Below are positions 53,072-60,296 of a stretch of DNA of 64,000 nucleotides, in pieces. Made by a program: the position numbers and the translations under genes. Each line of letters begins with the position of its first letter. Position 1 is the stretch's first letter. Below the pieces are notes generated by a model, which had not been told where the DNA came from, made no database searches, and saw nothing but the letters and a program-made list of their open reading frames with translations. The stretch comes from Flavobacteriales bacterium (GTDB taxonomy: Bacteria; Bacteroidota; Bacteroidia; Flavobacteriales_D; Sanyastnellaceae), in assembly GCA_022447625.1 (NCBI GenBank), contig JAKVAX010000012.1, positions 1 to 64,000 on the forward strand, given 5' to 3'.

Positions 53072-53625
53072 TGGAGTTGATTCTTTCAGATGGTCACGCT
53101 AGCGCGGAATACTACCCTGACTTCATTGAAGACTTATCGCTAGACGATTTGATCAACCGTGTTTCATGGCGTCAAAACGACATCAAGATGTACGGCAAGG
53201 TCTTTCAAGAACCCCGATTGACTGCGTGGTATGGTCCTCCTTATCGTTACTCAAGTATCCAGTGGGAGGAACAGGCATTTCCAGACTTTCTTGAATCATT
53301 GCGCGTGCGCCTTTCCGCGCTAGCGAAATTCGAATTCAACGCCGTTTTATTGAACTACTATCGCGACGGACAAGATCACATGGGTTGGCACCGAGATAAT
53401 GAGAAAGAAATTGATCATCAGGTGATCGCCAGCGTAAGTTTCGGCGCTAGCCGAACGTTCCGCATGCGCGAAAAAGAAACGAAGGAGAACTACGACATTG
53501 AATTGGAAGATCGTTCGTTACTGTTGATGAAGCATATGCAAGAGCGGTATGAACACATGATTCCGAAACGCGCGCGTGTGCATAAAGCCCGAATCAACCT
53601 GACCTTCCGAAGAATCATTGCATAA
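53071..53625 (+). CDS. alkB: AlkB-type 2OG-Fe(II) dioxygenase
   Basis: Repairs alkylated DNA or RNA by oxidative demethylation, using Fe(II) and 2-oxoglutarate. 184 aa from the ATG at 53071 (an upstream frame from 52945 overlaps the antiporter and is not real). Iron ligands in HRDNE (His107, Asp109) and a distal His near residue 160 (YEHMIPK), 2OG-binding Arg in RINLTFR. YYRDGQDHMGWHRD and GASRTFRMR are family motifs. The gene carries two exact 13-mer copies plus a related GGCGCTAGCC at 53444-53453. Confidence 0.92.
   Translation: MELILSDGHASAEYYPDFIEDLSLDDLINRVSWRQNDIKMYGKVFQEPRLTAWYGPPYRYSSIQWEEQAFPDFLESLRVRLSALAKFEFNAVLLNYYRDGQDHMGWHRDNEKEIDHQVIASVSFGASRTFRMREKETKENYDIELEDRSLLLMKHMQERYEHMIPKRARVHKARINLTFRRIIA
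53097..53109 (+). repeat. 13-mer CGCTAGCGCGGAA, copy 7 (in alkB)
   Basis: Exact copy, read as ASAE near residue 10. Confidence 0.9.
53313..53325 (-). repeat. 13-mer CGCTAGCGCGGAA, copy 8 (in alkB, opposite orientation)
   Basis: Exact copy antisense to the gene, 216 bp from copy 7; the gene reads SALA. Confidence 0.9.
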
Positions 53626-53628
53626 CCG

Positions 53629-53636
53629 TACATTTG
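53629..53636 (+). promoter_or_regulatory. panB -7 box TACATTTG
   Basis: Exact TAnnTTTG 4 nt before the panB ATG, overlapping the end of alkB. Leaderless transcript predicted. Confidence 0.65.
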
Positions 53637-53640
53637 TTCT

Positions 53641-54456
53641 ATGTCTGTGAATAAAGAGCATAAACGCATCACCACTCAGGTGTTGAAGGAAATGAAGCAG
53701 AAAGGCGAGAAGATCTCGATGCTGACTGCTTACGATTACTCAATGGCCCGCATCATTGATCAAGCCGGTATGGATGTCATCCTCGTAGGTGACTCGGCGT
53801 CAAATGTGATGGCAGGACATGAAACAACGCTTCCGATTACCCTTGATCAAATGATCTACCACGCATCATCCGTGATGCGCGGAATCAAACGATCACTGGT
53901 GGTGGTTGACCTTCCTTTCGGAACTTACCAGGGTAACTCGAAAGAAGCATTGCAATCTGCGATTCGCATCATGAAAGAAAGTGGTGCGCACGCGGTGAAG
54001 CTAGAAGGTGGATCAGAGATCAAAGAATCGATCACACGCATCCTTACCGCAGGTATTCCAGTCATGGGACACCTAGGGCTTACACCACAATCGATCTATA
54101 AGTTTGGAACTTACGTCGTACGTGCACGTGAAGATGAAGAAGCAGAACGTCTCTTGGAAGACGCGAAAATGCTAGATGAAGTTGGATGCTTCGCCATTGT
54201 ATTGGAGAAGATTCCTGCTGAGCTCGCTGCAAAAGTAGCTGCCTCGGTTTCAGTTCCAGTCATTGGTATTGGTGCTGGTGGAGATGTAGACGGACAAGTC
54301 TTGGTAGTGCACGATATGCTCGGAATTACCCAAGAGTTTAGTCCACGTTTCCTTCGTCGTTACAGCGACATGGGAGATCAAATGGTGAATGCTGTTCGCC
54401 AATACATTGATGATGTGAAATCAGAAGACTTCCCGAACGAAAGTGAGCAATACTAA
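53641..54456 (+). CDS. panB: 3-methyl-2-oxobutanoate hydroxymethyltransferase
   Basis: First committed step of pantothenate and CoA synthesis: adds a hydroxymethyl group from methylenetetrahydrofolate to 2-oxoisovalerate. 271 aa. TIM-barrel motifs: [40 protein letters not shown] (Mg ligands), [15 protein letters not shown] and [22 protein letters not shown]. Likely transcribed from its own leaderless promoter. The pseudouridine synthase gene follows. Confidence 0.96.
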   Translation: MSVNKEHKRITTQVLKEMKQKGEKISMLTAYDYSMARIIDQAGMDVILVGDSASNVMAGHETTLPITLDQMIYHASSVMRGIKRSLVVVDLPFGTYQGNSKEALQSAIRIMKESGAHAVKLEGGSEIKESITRILTAGIPVMGHLGLTPQSIYKFGTYVVRAREDEEAERLLEDAKMLDEVGCFAIVLEKIPAELAAKVAASVSVPVIGIGAGGDVDGQVLVVHDMLGITQEFSPRFLRRYSDMGDQMVNAVRQYIDDVKSEDFPNESEQY

Positions 54457-54502
54457 TTCGAAACGTACGCCTTTCACTCAGATCCCTCGGGAGCCGATCA
54501 TC

Positions 54503-55204
54503 ATGAGCAATGAGCACAACCTTCAAGTGCTCTATGAAGACAATCATATCATCGCGGTCAACAAGCGCAACTCAGACATTGTGCAAAGCGATATCTCAGG
54601 TGACGCCACACTATGCGATGTGGTGAAGGAATACGTTCGTATCAAGTACAACAAACCCGGCAAAGCTTTCATCGGAACAGTTCATCGACTAGACCGACCG
54701 GTAAGTGGAGTGATTCTCTACGCTCGTACAACAAAGGCGCTCAATCGCTTGGTCAATATGTTCAAGTACCGCGAGATGCAGAAGACCTACTGGGCCTGCA
54801 CTCGTCCTGGACCACCGAAGATTGAAGACCACATCATCAATTACCTGAAGAAGAACGAGAAGCAAAATAAAAGCTACGCCCACGACGAGCCAGGCAATGG
54901 CCGAAAAGAAAGCGAGCTCCGCTACAAAGTAGTTGGCAAAACAGACCACTACCACTTCGTAGAAGTCTACCCAAAATCTGGTCGTCACCACCAGATCCGC
55001 GCCACTCTGTCAAGCATTGGTGCCCCAATCAAAGGTGACATCAAATACGGCGCTCGACGCACGAACGAAAACGCATCGATTCACCTTCACGCCCGAAAGA
55101 TTGAATTCATCCATCCCGTCAGAAAAACCCCAATGTGCATCGTGGCTCCCCCGCCGGATGATGTGTTGTGGGATGAGTTTTTGAGGGTTGAAACTGGGGT
55201 TTAG
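54503..55204 (+). CDS. RluA-family pseudouridine synthase (short form)
   Basis: Isomerises uridine to pseudouridine in rRNA or tRNA. 233 aa from the ATG at 54503; an in-frame GTG at 54443 would overlap panB and add a basic leader. Catalytic Asp64 in HRLDRPVSGVIL, start of the domain VLYEDNHIIAVNK, GRHHQIRATLS and the final HARKIEFIHP. There is no S4 domain. VNK is followed by RNSDIV instead of the usual PAG. Its TAG stop starts a TTAGGCT-type heptad array. Confidence 0.93.
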   Translation: MSNEHNLQVLYEDNHIIAVNKRNSDIVQSDISGDATLCDVVKEYVRIKYNKPGKAFIGTVHRLDRPVSGVILYARTTKALNRLVNMFKYREMQKTYWACTRPGPPKIEDHIINYLKKNEKQNKSYAHDEPGNGRKESELRYKVVGKTDHYHFVEVYPKSGRHHQIRATLSSIGAPIKGDIKYGARRTNENASIHLHARKIEFIHPVRKTPMCIVAPPPDDVLWDEFLRVETGV

Positions 55205-55260
55205 GCTTAACTCCGGCGTCCGGCGTCCGGCATCCGTTCTTACTCCGGCATCCGTTTTTT
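55202..55260 (+). repeat. Heptad island at the 3' end of the pseudouridine synthase gene
   Basis: Begins with the stop codon (TTAGGCT). The word family switches in register to GGCGTCC / GGCATCC heptads. A second ACTCCGGCATCC block follows. 55261-55327 holds no gene. Confidence 0.85.
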
Positions 55261-55327
55261 ACTTAGGCACCTGTTGTTTGTTTTTCAAATTTTCGATCCC
55301 AAAATATTGTAGCTCGTTTTTCTTCTG

Positions 55328-55714
55328 CTACTTCAGTGGGATTCCATTCTTTTTGACTTTTAGATGTTCTCGTAATCCGTGGAGCATCTTGCTGATGCCT
55401 TCAGCTTCCTCAAGCAGCTCTGTCAATGTTTCTTCATCAATCAAACCTTGGTCTCCGTAGATGTGTAATTGACATCTCAGTTCATAACATGACCCAGTAG
55501 CTATATCCAAGAACCTTTTGAAATCAGCGGGGGTCTCTCTTCCTGCACCTTCACATATGTTAGAAGCAATCGAGACCGCAGCGCGTTGAATTTGATCATT
55601 CAAGGCTGGTAGTTGGTTGAGCAGTTCAGGAGAATTAGTAATTGCGAAAATTCGGCTCGTCAGTTTCCGAGCACTTTTCCAGACCCGTAGGTCTTCGTAA
55701 GTAGTAGCCATCAT
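55328..55714 (-). CDS. Four-helix-bundle protein (23S rRNA intervening-sequence/Avd-like)
   Basis: 128 aa of the S23 / TIGR02436 four-helix-bundle type. Family hallmarks: YEDLRVWKSARKLTSRIF, then AAVSIASNICEGAGRET and FKRFLDIATGSCYELRCQL. No reverse transcriptase or variable-repeat gene is nearby, so a diversity-generating retroelement is not supported. The gene is enclosed by GGACGCC-family heptad islands on both sides. Such genes often sit as singletons in intergenic repeat regions; a link is unproven. Confidence 0.88.
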   Translation of the reverse strand: MMATTYEDLRVWKSARKLTSRIFAITNSPELLNQLPALNDQIQRAAVSIASNICEGAGRETPADFKRFLDIATGSCYELRCQLHIYGDQGLIDEETLTELLEEAEGISKMLHGLREHLKVKKNGIPLK

Positions 55715-55880
55715 TTAATGTTTGAAATGAAGGTAACACAGAAAATTTCTCACCCTACAACGACTTTGTTCGCGTAGGTCAAAAGTTCACTCACGTCGAT
55801 AGATATAGTAATCAGGCCTATGATCGGCGCCTAATTCAAGTAAGGTCTCGTGAGAAGGATGCGAATCCTTGAAAAAAAAC

Positions 55881-55944
55881 GGACGCCGGAGGCCAGACGC
55901 CGGAATAAAGAACCTCAGAGAAAAAACGGACGCCGGACGCCGGA
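55881..55944. repeat. Two blocks of GGACGCC heptads
   Basis: Blocks at 55881-55904 and 55928-55944, each preceded by an A-run and AACGG, i.e. a direct repeat of about 45 bp. Lies in the 55715-56028 gap, which otherwise holds an AAGGAT..ATCCTT hairpin (55857-55872) and the trxB promoter. Confidence 0.8.
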
Positions 55945-55970
55945 AAACAGGAACCCTCCTTCGAGACACT

Positions 55971-56007
55971 TTTGTGACCTCGAAACCCAAGTGATTAATT
56001 ACATTTG
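55971..56007 (+). promoter_or_regulatory. trxB promoter
   Basis: TTTG at 55971-55974 and TACATTTG at 56000-56007, gap 25 nt (slightly long). 21 nt to the ATG. Confidence 0.6.
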
Positions 56008-56028
56008 CCGTCTGAAAAGTGAATTGCA

Positions 56029-56976
56029 ATGGAAGCGAATGAACACGTACACTGCCTGATTATTGGATCAGGACCTGCTGGATATACTGCGGCGATTTAC
56101 GCTGCGCGTGCTGACCTTAAGCCTGTTCTTTACCAAGGGCTGCAGCCTGGGGGTCAGTTGACAGAAACTACAGATGTAGACAACTTCCCTGGGTACCCTG
56201 AAGGGGTTTCAGGACCTGAGATGATGATCCATCTTCAGAAGCAAGCGGAGCGTTTTGATACCGACGTGCGCACTGGATGGGTGACTAAGGTTGATTTCTC
56301 TGGACCGAAGCACTACGTTGAAATTGATAACGGAAAGCACGTAGTAAGTGCTGATTCTGTGATCATTTCTACAGGAGCGTCTGCAAAGTGGCTAGGATTG
56401 GAATCTGAAATTCGTCTGCGTGATGCGGGTGGAGGTGTTTCTGCATGTGCCGTTTGTGACGGGTTCTTCTACCGCGGTCAAGACGTTGCCATCGTAGGAG
56501 CTGGAGATACAGCTGCTGAGGAAGCTACTTACCTCGCTAAGCTTTGTCGTAAGGTGTATATGATCGTTCGTAAAGACCACATGCGTGCGTCGAAGGCGAT
56601 GCAGCACCGTGTGATGAACACTGAGAATATCGAAGTATTGTTCAACCACGAAACACAAGAAGTACTTGGTGCGGAAGGTGTTGAAGGAGCATTGATCAAG
56701 AACAACCAGACGGGTGAAGAAACTACACTTGACGTGACTGGATTCTTCGTAGCGATCGGACACAAGCCAAACACTGACATCTTCAAAGATTGGCTTGATA
56801 TGGACGAAACAGGATACATCATCAACAAAGCGGGTACAGCGCAAACAAACGTACCAGGTGTATTCGTTTCTGGAGATGCCGCTGACAACGTTTACCGTCA
56901 GGCAGTTACTGCTGCGGGTACAGGTTGTATGGCAGCTCTTGACGCAGAGCGTTACTTGGCAGCAATGGCTGACTAA
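56029..56976 (+). CDS. trxB: Thioredoxin reductase
   Basis: FAD flavoenzyme that passes electrons from NADPH to thioredoxin. 315 aa. FAD fold GSGPAGYTAAIYAARAD (residues 13-29), GGQLTETTDVDNFPGYP, redox-active Cys140-AV-Cys143 (ACAVCDGFFYRG), NADPH fold VGAGDTAAEEATYL and C-terminal GVFVSGDAADNVYRQAVTAAGTG. Low-molecular-weight type. It fits with the thiol-related genes bshB1 and gpx at 61.7-63 kb. Confidence 0.97.
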   Translation: MEANEHVHCLIIGSGPAGYTAAIYAARADLKPVLYQGLQPGGQLTETTDVDNFPGYPEGVSGPEMMIHLQKQAERFDTDVRTGWVTKVDFSGPKHYVEIDNGKHVVSADSVIISTGASAKWLGLESEIRLRDAGGGVSACAVCDGFFYRGQDVAIVGAGDTAAEEATYLAKLCRKVYMIVRKDHMRASKAMQHRVMNTENIEVLFNHETQEVLGAEGVEGALIKNNQTGEETTLDVTGFFVAIGHKPNTDIFKDWLDMDETGYIINKAGTAQTNVPGVFVSGDAADNVYRQAVTAAGTGCMAALDAERYLAAMAD

Positions 56977-57030
56977 GCATAGAATATTTCGAAAGCCACG
57001 TTCGCGTGTCCGAAACGGCAGCATTTTTGC

Positions 57031-57038
57031 TACGTTTG
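57031..57038 (+). promoter_or_regulatory. -7 box TACGTTTG of the M15 gene
   Basis: Exact TAnnTTTG 4 nt before the ATG at 57043. Leaderless transcript predicted; no TTG at -33. Confidence 0.6.
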
Positions 57039-57042
57039 GGAT

Positions 57043-57729
57043 ATGCGATACGTGGCTTTTTTGTTTCTACTCATTTCGATCACCGGCTATTCCCAAGCCC
57101 TCTCGAAAGAAGAACTACTCGGACAGTTCGACCCATCGACCCATCCGGACTTTGTCCGCATCGATTCCAAGTACACGAGTAAGCACAACATCTACCTTCG
57201 TCAAGAAGTGTATGAGGCCTACGAGCGCATGTTTGAAGAGGCATGGAAGGTTGGGATTAACCTTCAAATACTCAGCGCCACAAGAAACTTCGACTACCAA
57301 CGCGGCATTTGGGAGCGCAAATGGGATCGACCGCGTTATATGGGTTGGGAAGACATTGACAAGGCTGTTGACATCATGACTTACAGCTCTATGCCGGGCA
57401 CTTCACGCCATCACTGGGGTACTGATATTGATTTGTGTTCGCTTCGTAATGATTGGTTCGCTAGCGCGGAAGGGGCTAGAGTATATGACTGGTTGAACCT
57501 CAATGCTTGGAAATATGGATTCAGGCAGGTATACTCGAATAAAGAAATCACAGGACGCACAGGATACAACGAAGAAAAGTGGCATTGGTCGTACATGCCA
57601 TTGTCAAGCGTCTTCCTAGACCAATACAACGCACTGGTACTTGAAGAAGACATCGAAGGATTCCTTGGTTCTGAAGTTGCTGGTGAAATTGGTGTTATCA
57701 CAGACTACGTCAACGGCGTAGAAGACTAG
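57043..57729 (+). CDS. M15-family peptidase (D-Ala-D-Ala carboxypeptidase-like)
   Basis: Secreted zinc peptidase, 228 aa. Signal peptide (MRYVAFLFLLISITGYSQ). Catalytic zinc motif SRHHWGTDIDL (near residue 121, the SxHxxGxAxD type), and EEKWHWSY (second His near residue 185). Probably trims peptidoglycan peptides in the periplasm (VanY/LAS family). ASAE in the middle is encoded by an exact 13-mer copy (57459-57471), which lies between the two zinc motifs. Confidence 0.92.
   Translation: MRYVAFLFLLISITGYSQALSKEELLGQFDPSTHPDFVRIDSKYTSKHNIYLRQEVYEAYERMFEEAWKVGINLQILSATRNFDYQRGIWERKWDRPRYMGWEDIDKAVDIMTYSSMPGTSRHHWGTDIDLCSLRNDWFASAEGARVYDWLNLNAWKYGFRQVYSNKEITGRTGYNEEKWHWSYMPLSSVFLDQYNALVLEEDIEGFLGSEVAGEIGVITDYVNGVED
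57459..57471 (+). repeat. 13-mer CGCTAGCGCGGAA, copy 9 (in the M15 gene)
   Basis: Exact copy in frame as ASAE near residue 141. Confidence 0.9.
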
Positions 57730-57762
57730 GACTCCCGCCGAAAAAATCCCATCTTCACCTTG

Positions 57763-58860
57763 ATGGAAGAAACACGTAACGGAGATCAACCTTTCGTAGA
57801 AGACGGAATTCGTGGTGGAGCCAAAAAAGCGGGCCTCCCTCCCGGAGCCCTGGTTTTTGTAGGTAAACCAGCTGATTTCGAACCTCATGTTGAAGTCATC
57901 ACCTATACCCCAGAGAAAGCAGAACAGCATGAAGTCACCACGGTGGAAGAAGCGGCGGTGCTTTCAAAAACTCCGGGTGTAGCCTGGGTTACCTTGTTCG
58001 GGATTCACAAAGCCGAACTCGTGGGCGAAATGGGTCAGCAGTTCAACATCCACTCGCTCCTCCTTGAAGACATTTTAGATACTACACAGCGTCCTACCTC
58101 TGAGGTCTTTGACGACATGCTCTTCTTCTCCTTGAAAATGCTCAAGTGGAATGACAAGCGACGAGGAATCGCCTTTGAACAGGTGTCATTCGTTCTCGGT
58201 CAAGGACATGTCCTGCTCTTCCAAGATCGCCCGGGAGATATATTCGATGGCTTGCGCAGGCGCATCCTAACGGGAAAAGGAAACCTCCGTACTCGACAAG
58301 GAGACTTCCTAGTATACCGAATGATTGACTCAGTAGTTGACCAATACTTCGTAGCAGCAGAAAAGATCGCCCACCGAATCGAAAAGCTTGAATCGGAGAT
58401 CATGAAAGAGCCACAGGAAGCCCACATGACCCGTCTTCTCAAGATTAAGAAGCAGTTGCTTCAAATGCGTCGCACAATCATTCCACTACGAGATAACGTC
58501 GGACTACTAGAGCGAAGTCAACACCCGCTCATTCAGCAAGAGACCCTCCCCTACATGCGTGACGTTCGAGATCACATCAAGGAGGTCATCGAGATGCTAG
58601 ACATGTACCGCGAAACGGTCACTGGCCTTATCGACTTGCATATGTCGCGCACCAGCAACAAAATGAATGAAGTCATGAAGGTGCTCACAGTAGTGACTTC
58701 TATCTTCATCCCCCTCTCCTTCTTCACGGGTGTCTACGGTATGAACTTCGATAATATGCCGGAGCTCCACGAAAAGTATGGATACTACATGCTGTGGGTG
58801 GTAATGATTGTCACAACGTCAGGGATGTTACTTTTCTTCAGACGAAAGAAGTGGCTTTGA
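57763..58860 (+). CDS. corA: Magnesium/cobalt transporter CorA
   Basis: Pentameric Mg2+ channel, 365 aa from the ATG at 57763 (TTG 57760 immediately before). Large cytosolic N domain, two C-terminal TM helices, the selectivity motif GMN (VYGMNFDNMPE near residue 328) and a basic C-terminal tail. SIFIPLSFFTGVYGMNF is the family signature. After the stop a 91-bp heptad array starts within 2 nt. Confidence 0.94.
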   Translation: MEETRNGDQPFVEDGIRGGAKKAGLPPGALVFVGKPADFEPHVEVITYTPEKAEQHEVTTVEEAAVLSKTPGVAWVTLFGIHKAELVGEMGQQFNIHSLLLEDILDTTQRPTSEVFDDMLFFSLKMLKWNDKRRGIAFEQVSFVLGQGHVLLFQDRPGDIFDGLRRRILTGKGNLRTRQGDFLVYRMIDSVVDQYFVAAEKIAHRIEKLESEIMKEPQEAHMTRLLKIKKQLLQMRRTIIPLRDNVGLLERSQHPLIQQETLPYMRDVRDHIKEVIEMLDMYRETVTGLIDLHMSRTSNKMNEVMKVLTVVTSIFIPLSFFTGVYGMNFDNMPELHEKYGYYMLWVVMIVTTSGMLLFFRRKKWL

Positions 58861-58862
58861 AT

Positions 58863-58953
58863 AGACGAGAGTCGAGGGTCCAGAATCAGACGATAAACTA
58901 TAATCGATAATCTATAACCGGAGCACCGCGTTCTGCGTTCCGCGATCGGCGTT
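58863..58953 (+). repeat. 91-bp heptad array, 13 units in register
   Basis: Thirteen consecutive 7-bp words: AGACGAG-type, then CGATAAT/CTATAAC-type, then CCGCGTT-type. Families change without any shift in the 7-bp register. Sits between corA and the tRNA-His terminator. Confidence 0.9.
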
Positions 58954-58961
58954 CCTCTTAC

Positions 58962-58990
58962 AAAAAAAAGCCCCGAATACTTCGGAGCTT
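58962..58990 (-). terminator. Terminator of tRNA-His
   Basis: On the minus strand AAGCTCCGAA ... TTCGGGGCTT followed by eight T, directly after the tRNA 3' end. Confidence 0.85.
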
Positions 58991-58995
58991 CTTAG

Positions 58996-59070
58996 GGTGG
59001 CTAATGGGATTTGAACCCACGGCCTCCGGAACCACAATCCGGCGCTCTAACCAACTGAGCTATAGCCACC
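58996..59070 (-). tRNA. tRNA-His (GTG)
   Basis: Complete cloverleaf on the minus strand: acceptor stem GTGGCTA / TAGCCAC, D-arm GCTCAGTTGGTTAGAGC, anticodon stem CCGGA / TCCGG with loop TTGTGGT (anticodon GTG), T-arm GTGGGTTCAAATCCCAT. Position -1 is G, opposite C73, the identity feature of tRNA-His. CCA is not encoded. Confidence 0.95.
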
Positions 59071-59083
59071 ATAATTTGGGAGC

Positions 59084-59113
59084 GCAAAGTAAAGAATATT
59101 CTTGTTTACTTGC
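59084..59113. promoter_or_regulatory. Quasi-palindromic bidirectional promoter
   Basis: Left arm GCAAAGTAAAG and right arm CTTGTTTACTTGC around AATATT. The left arm on the minus strand gives TTTACTTTGC for tRNA-His, the right arm TTTACTTGC for the glycosyltransferase gene. One mismatch to TAnnTTTG in each. Confidence 0.45.
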
Positions 59114-59144
59114 AACGTGAAAAGTTCCACCCGGAGGGTGAAAA

Positions 59145-60296
59145 ATGGAAAAAGTCGAAAAACTACGTATCCTCTTCCTTTCAAGCTGGTTTCCTGACCG
59201 GAATCAACCTACACTTGGAAACTTCGTAAAGCGTCACGCTCAGGCAGTTGCGCTGAAACACGACGTAGTTGTGGTGCACACCGTGGCCGATTCATCCATT
59301 TCTGAAGAAGAATGGGTGCATCAAAAAGATGGGAATTATGAGGAGTATATTCTCTATCACCCACCTAAATGGCCGCGCTATTTTCGACATCCGAAGTACT
59401 TGCGCAAGGCGGTCAATAAATACCTCGATGAAGGTGGTGAACGTCCTGACTTGATTCATTTGAATGTTCTTTACCCTGCTGGTCGACAAGCGATCCGTTT
59501 TCATGATGAATGGGGTGTACCCTTAGTAGCTTCTGAACACTGGACAGGTTACCATAACAACACGCATAGCGCCATTAAGGCTTGGGAGCTGAAGGTGATG
59601 AAAGGTGTGGGGGAACGCGCCTATAAACTGTTGCCAGTAACTCACCACTTGGCTTCTGCTATGGAGAAGGCTGGAGTTCAAGGGAATTATGACACAGTAG
59701 CGAACGTAGTAGATACTGATCTTTTCGATCGTAAATCACCCCATGATGGACCATTCCGCTTCTTACATGTGTCTTCTTTGTTTGATCAGCACAAGAATGT
59801 CAGCGGGTTATTGAATGCCTTTGCCAAGCTGCTCGAGAAGAACGACAAGGTCTTCTTAGAAATCATTGGTGATGGCGATACCGCGCCTCACATTGAGAAG
59901 GCAAAAGCGCTGAATATCCCAAGCGATAAGATTTCCTTCGCAGGTGAAAAGACCATTCAAGAGATTGCTGACCGCATGAAAAAGAGCGATGCCTTCGTCT
60001 TGTTCAGCAATTACGAGAATCTCCCTTGTGTGATTGGAGAAGCTTGGTCTACAGGCACTCCAGTGATTTCCAGTGATGTTGGCGGCATCAGCGAGCACCT
60101 CAACCGAGAAAAGGGCATGTTGGTCCAACCGAGAAATGAAGGCGAGCTACTAGCTGCCATGCAATCAATCATCCAGCTGCAGCACCAATATAATGGGGAT
60201 GATCTCCGTTCCTATGCCGTGAAGCATTTTAGCAACGAGGCCATTTGTGAGGCCTTCTCTCAGATCTATCACCAAGCAATTGCAGCGCAAAAATGA
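59145..60296 (+). CDS. Glycosyltransferase (GT4-type)
   Basis: Transfers sugars from nucleotide donors in surface polysaccharide or glycoprotein synthesis. 383 aa, GT-B fold. N-terminal FLSSWFPDRNQPTLGNFVKRHAQA, the C-terminal donor site with the Glu-rich E-x7-E region (SNYENLPCVIGEAWSTGTPVISSDVGG). A GGAGGGTG stretch 5 nt before the ATG is a rare Shine-Dalgarno-like sequence for this lineage. Overlaps the flippase gene by 4 bp, so they act in one pathway. Confidence 0.9.
   Translation: MEKVEKLRILFLSSWFPDRNQPTLGNFVKRHAQAVALKHDVVVVHTVADSSISEEEWVHQKDGNYEEYILYHPPKWPRYFRHPKYLRKAVNKYLDEGGERPDLIHLNVLYPAGRQAIRFHDEWGVPLVASEHWTGYHNNTHSAIKAWELKVMKGVGERAYKLLPVTHHLASAMEKAGVQGNYDTVANVVDTDLFDRKSPHDGPFRFLHVSSLFDQHKNVSGLLNAFAKLLEKNDKVFLEIIGDGDTAPHIEKAKALNIPSDKISFAGEKTIQEIADRMKKSDAFVLFSNYENLPCVIGEAWSTGTPVISSDVGGISEHLNREKGMLVQPRNEGELLAAMQSIIQLQHQYNGDDLRSYAVKHFSNEAICEAFSQIYHQAIAAQK

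Noticed and set aside
53641-54502. GTG start at 54443 for the pseudouridine synthase
   Set aside because: It overlaps panB and adds a basic leader absent from the family; the ATG at 54503 is better.
55328-55714. Diversity-generating retroelement
   Set aside because: Only an Avd-like gene is present; there is no reverse transcriptase or template/variable repeat pair.
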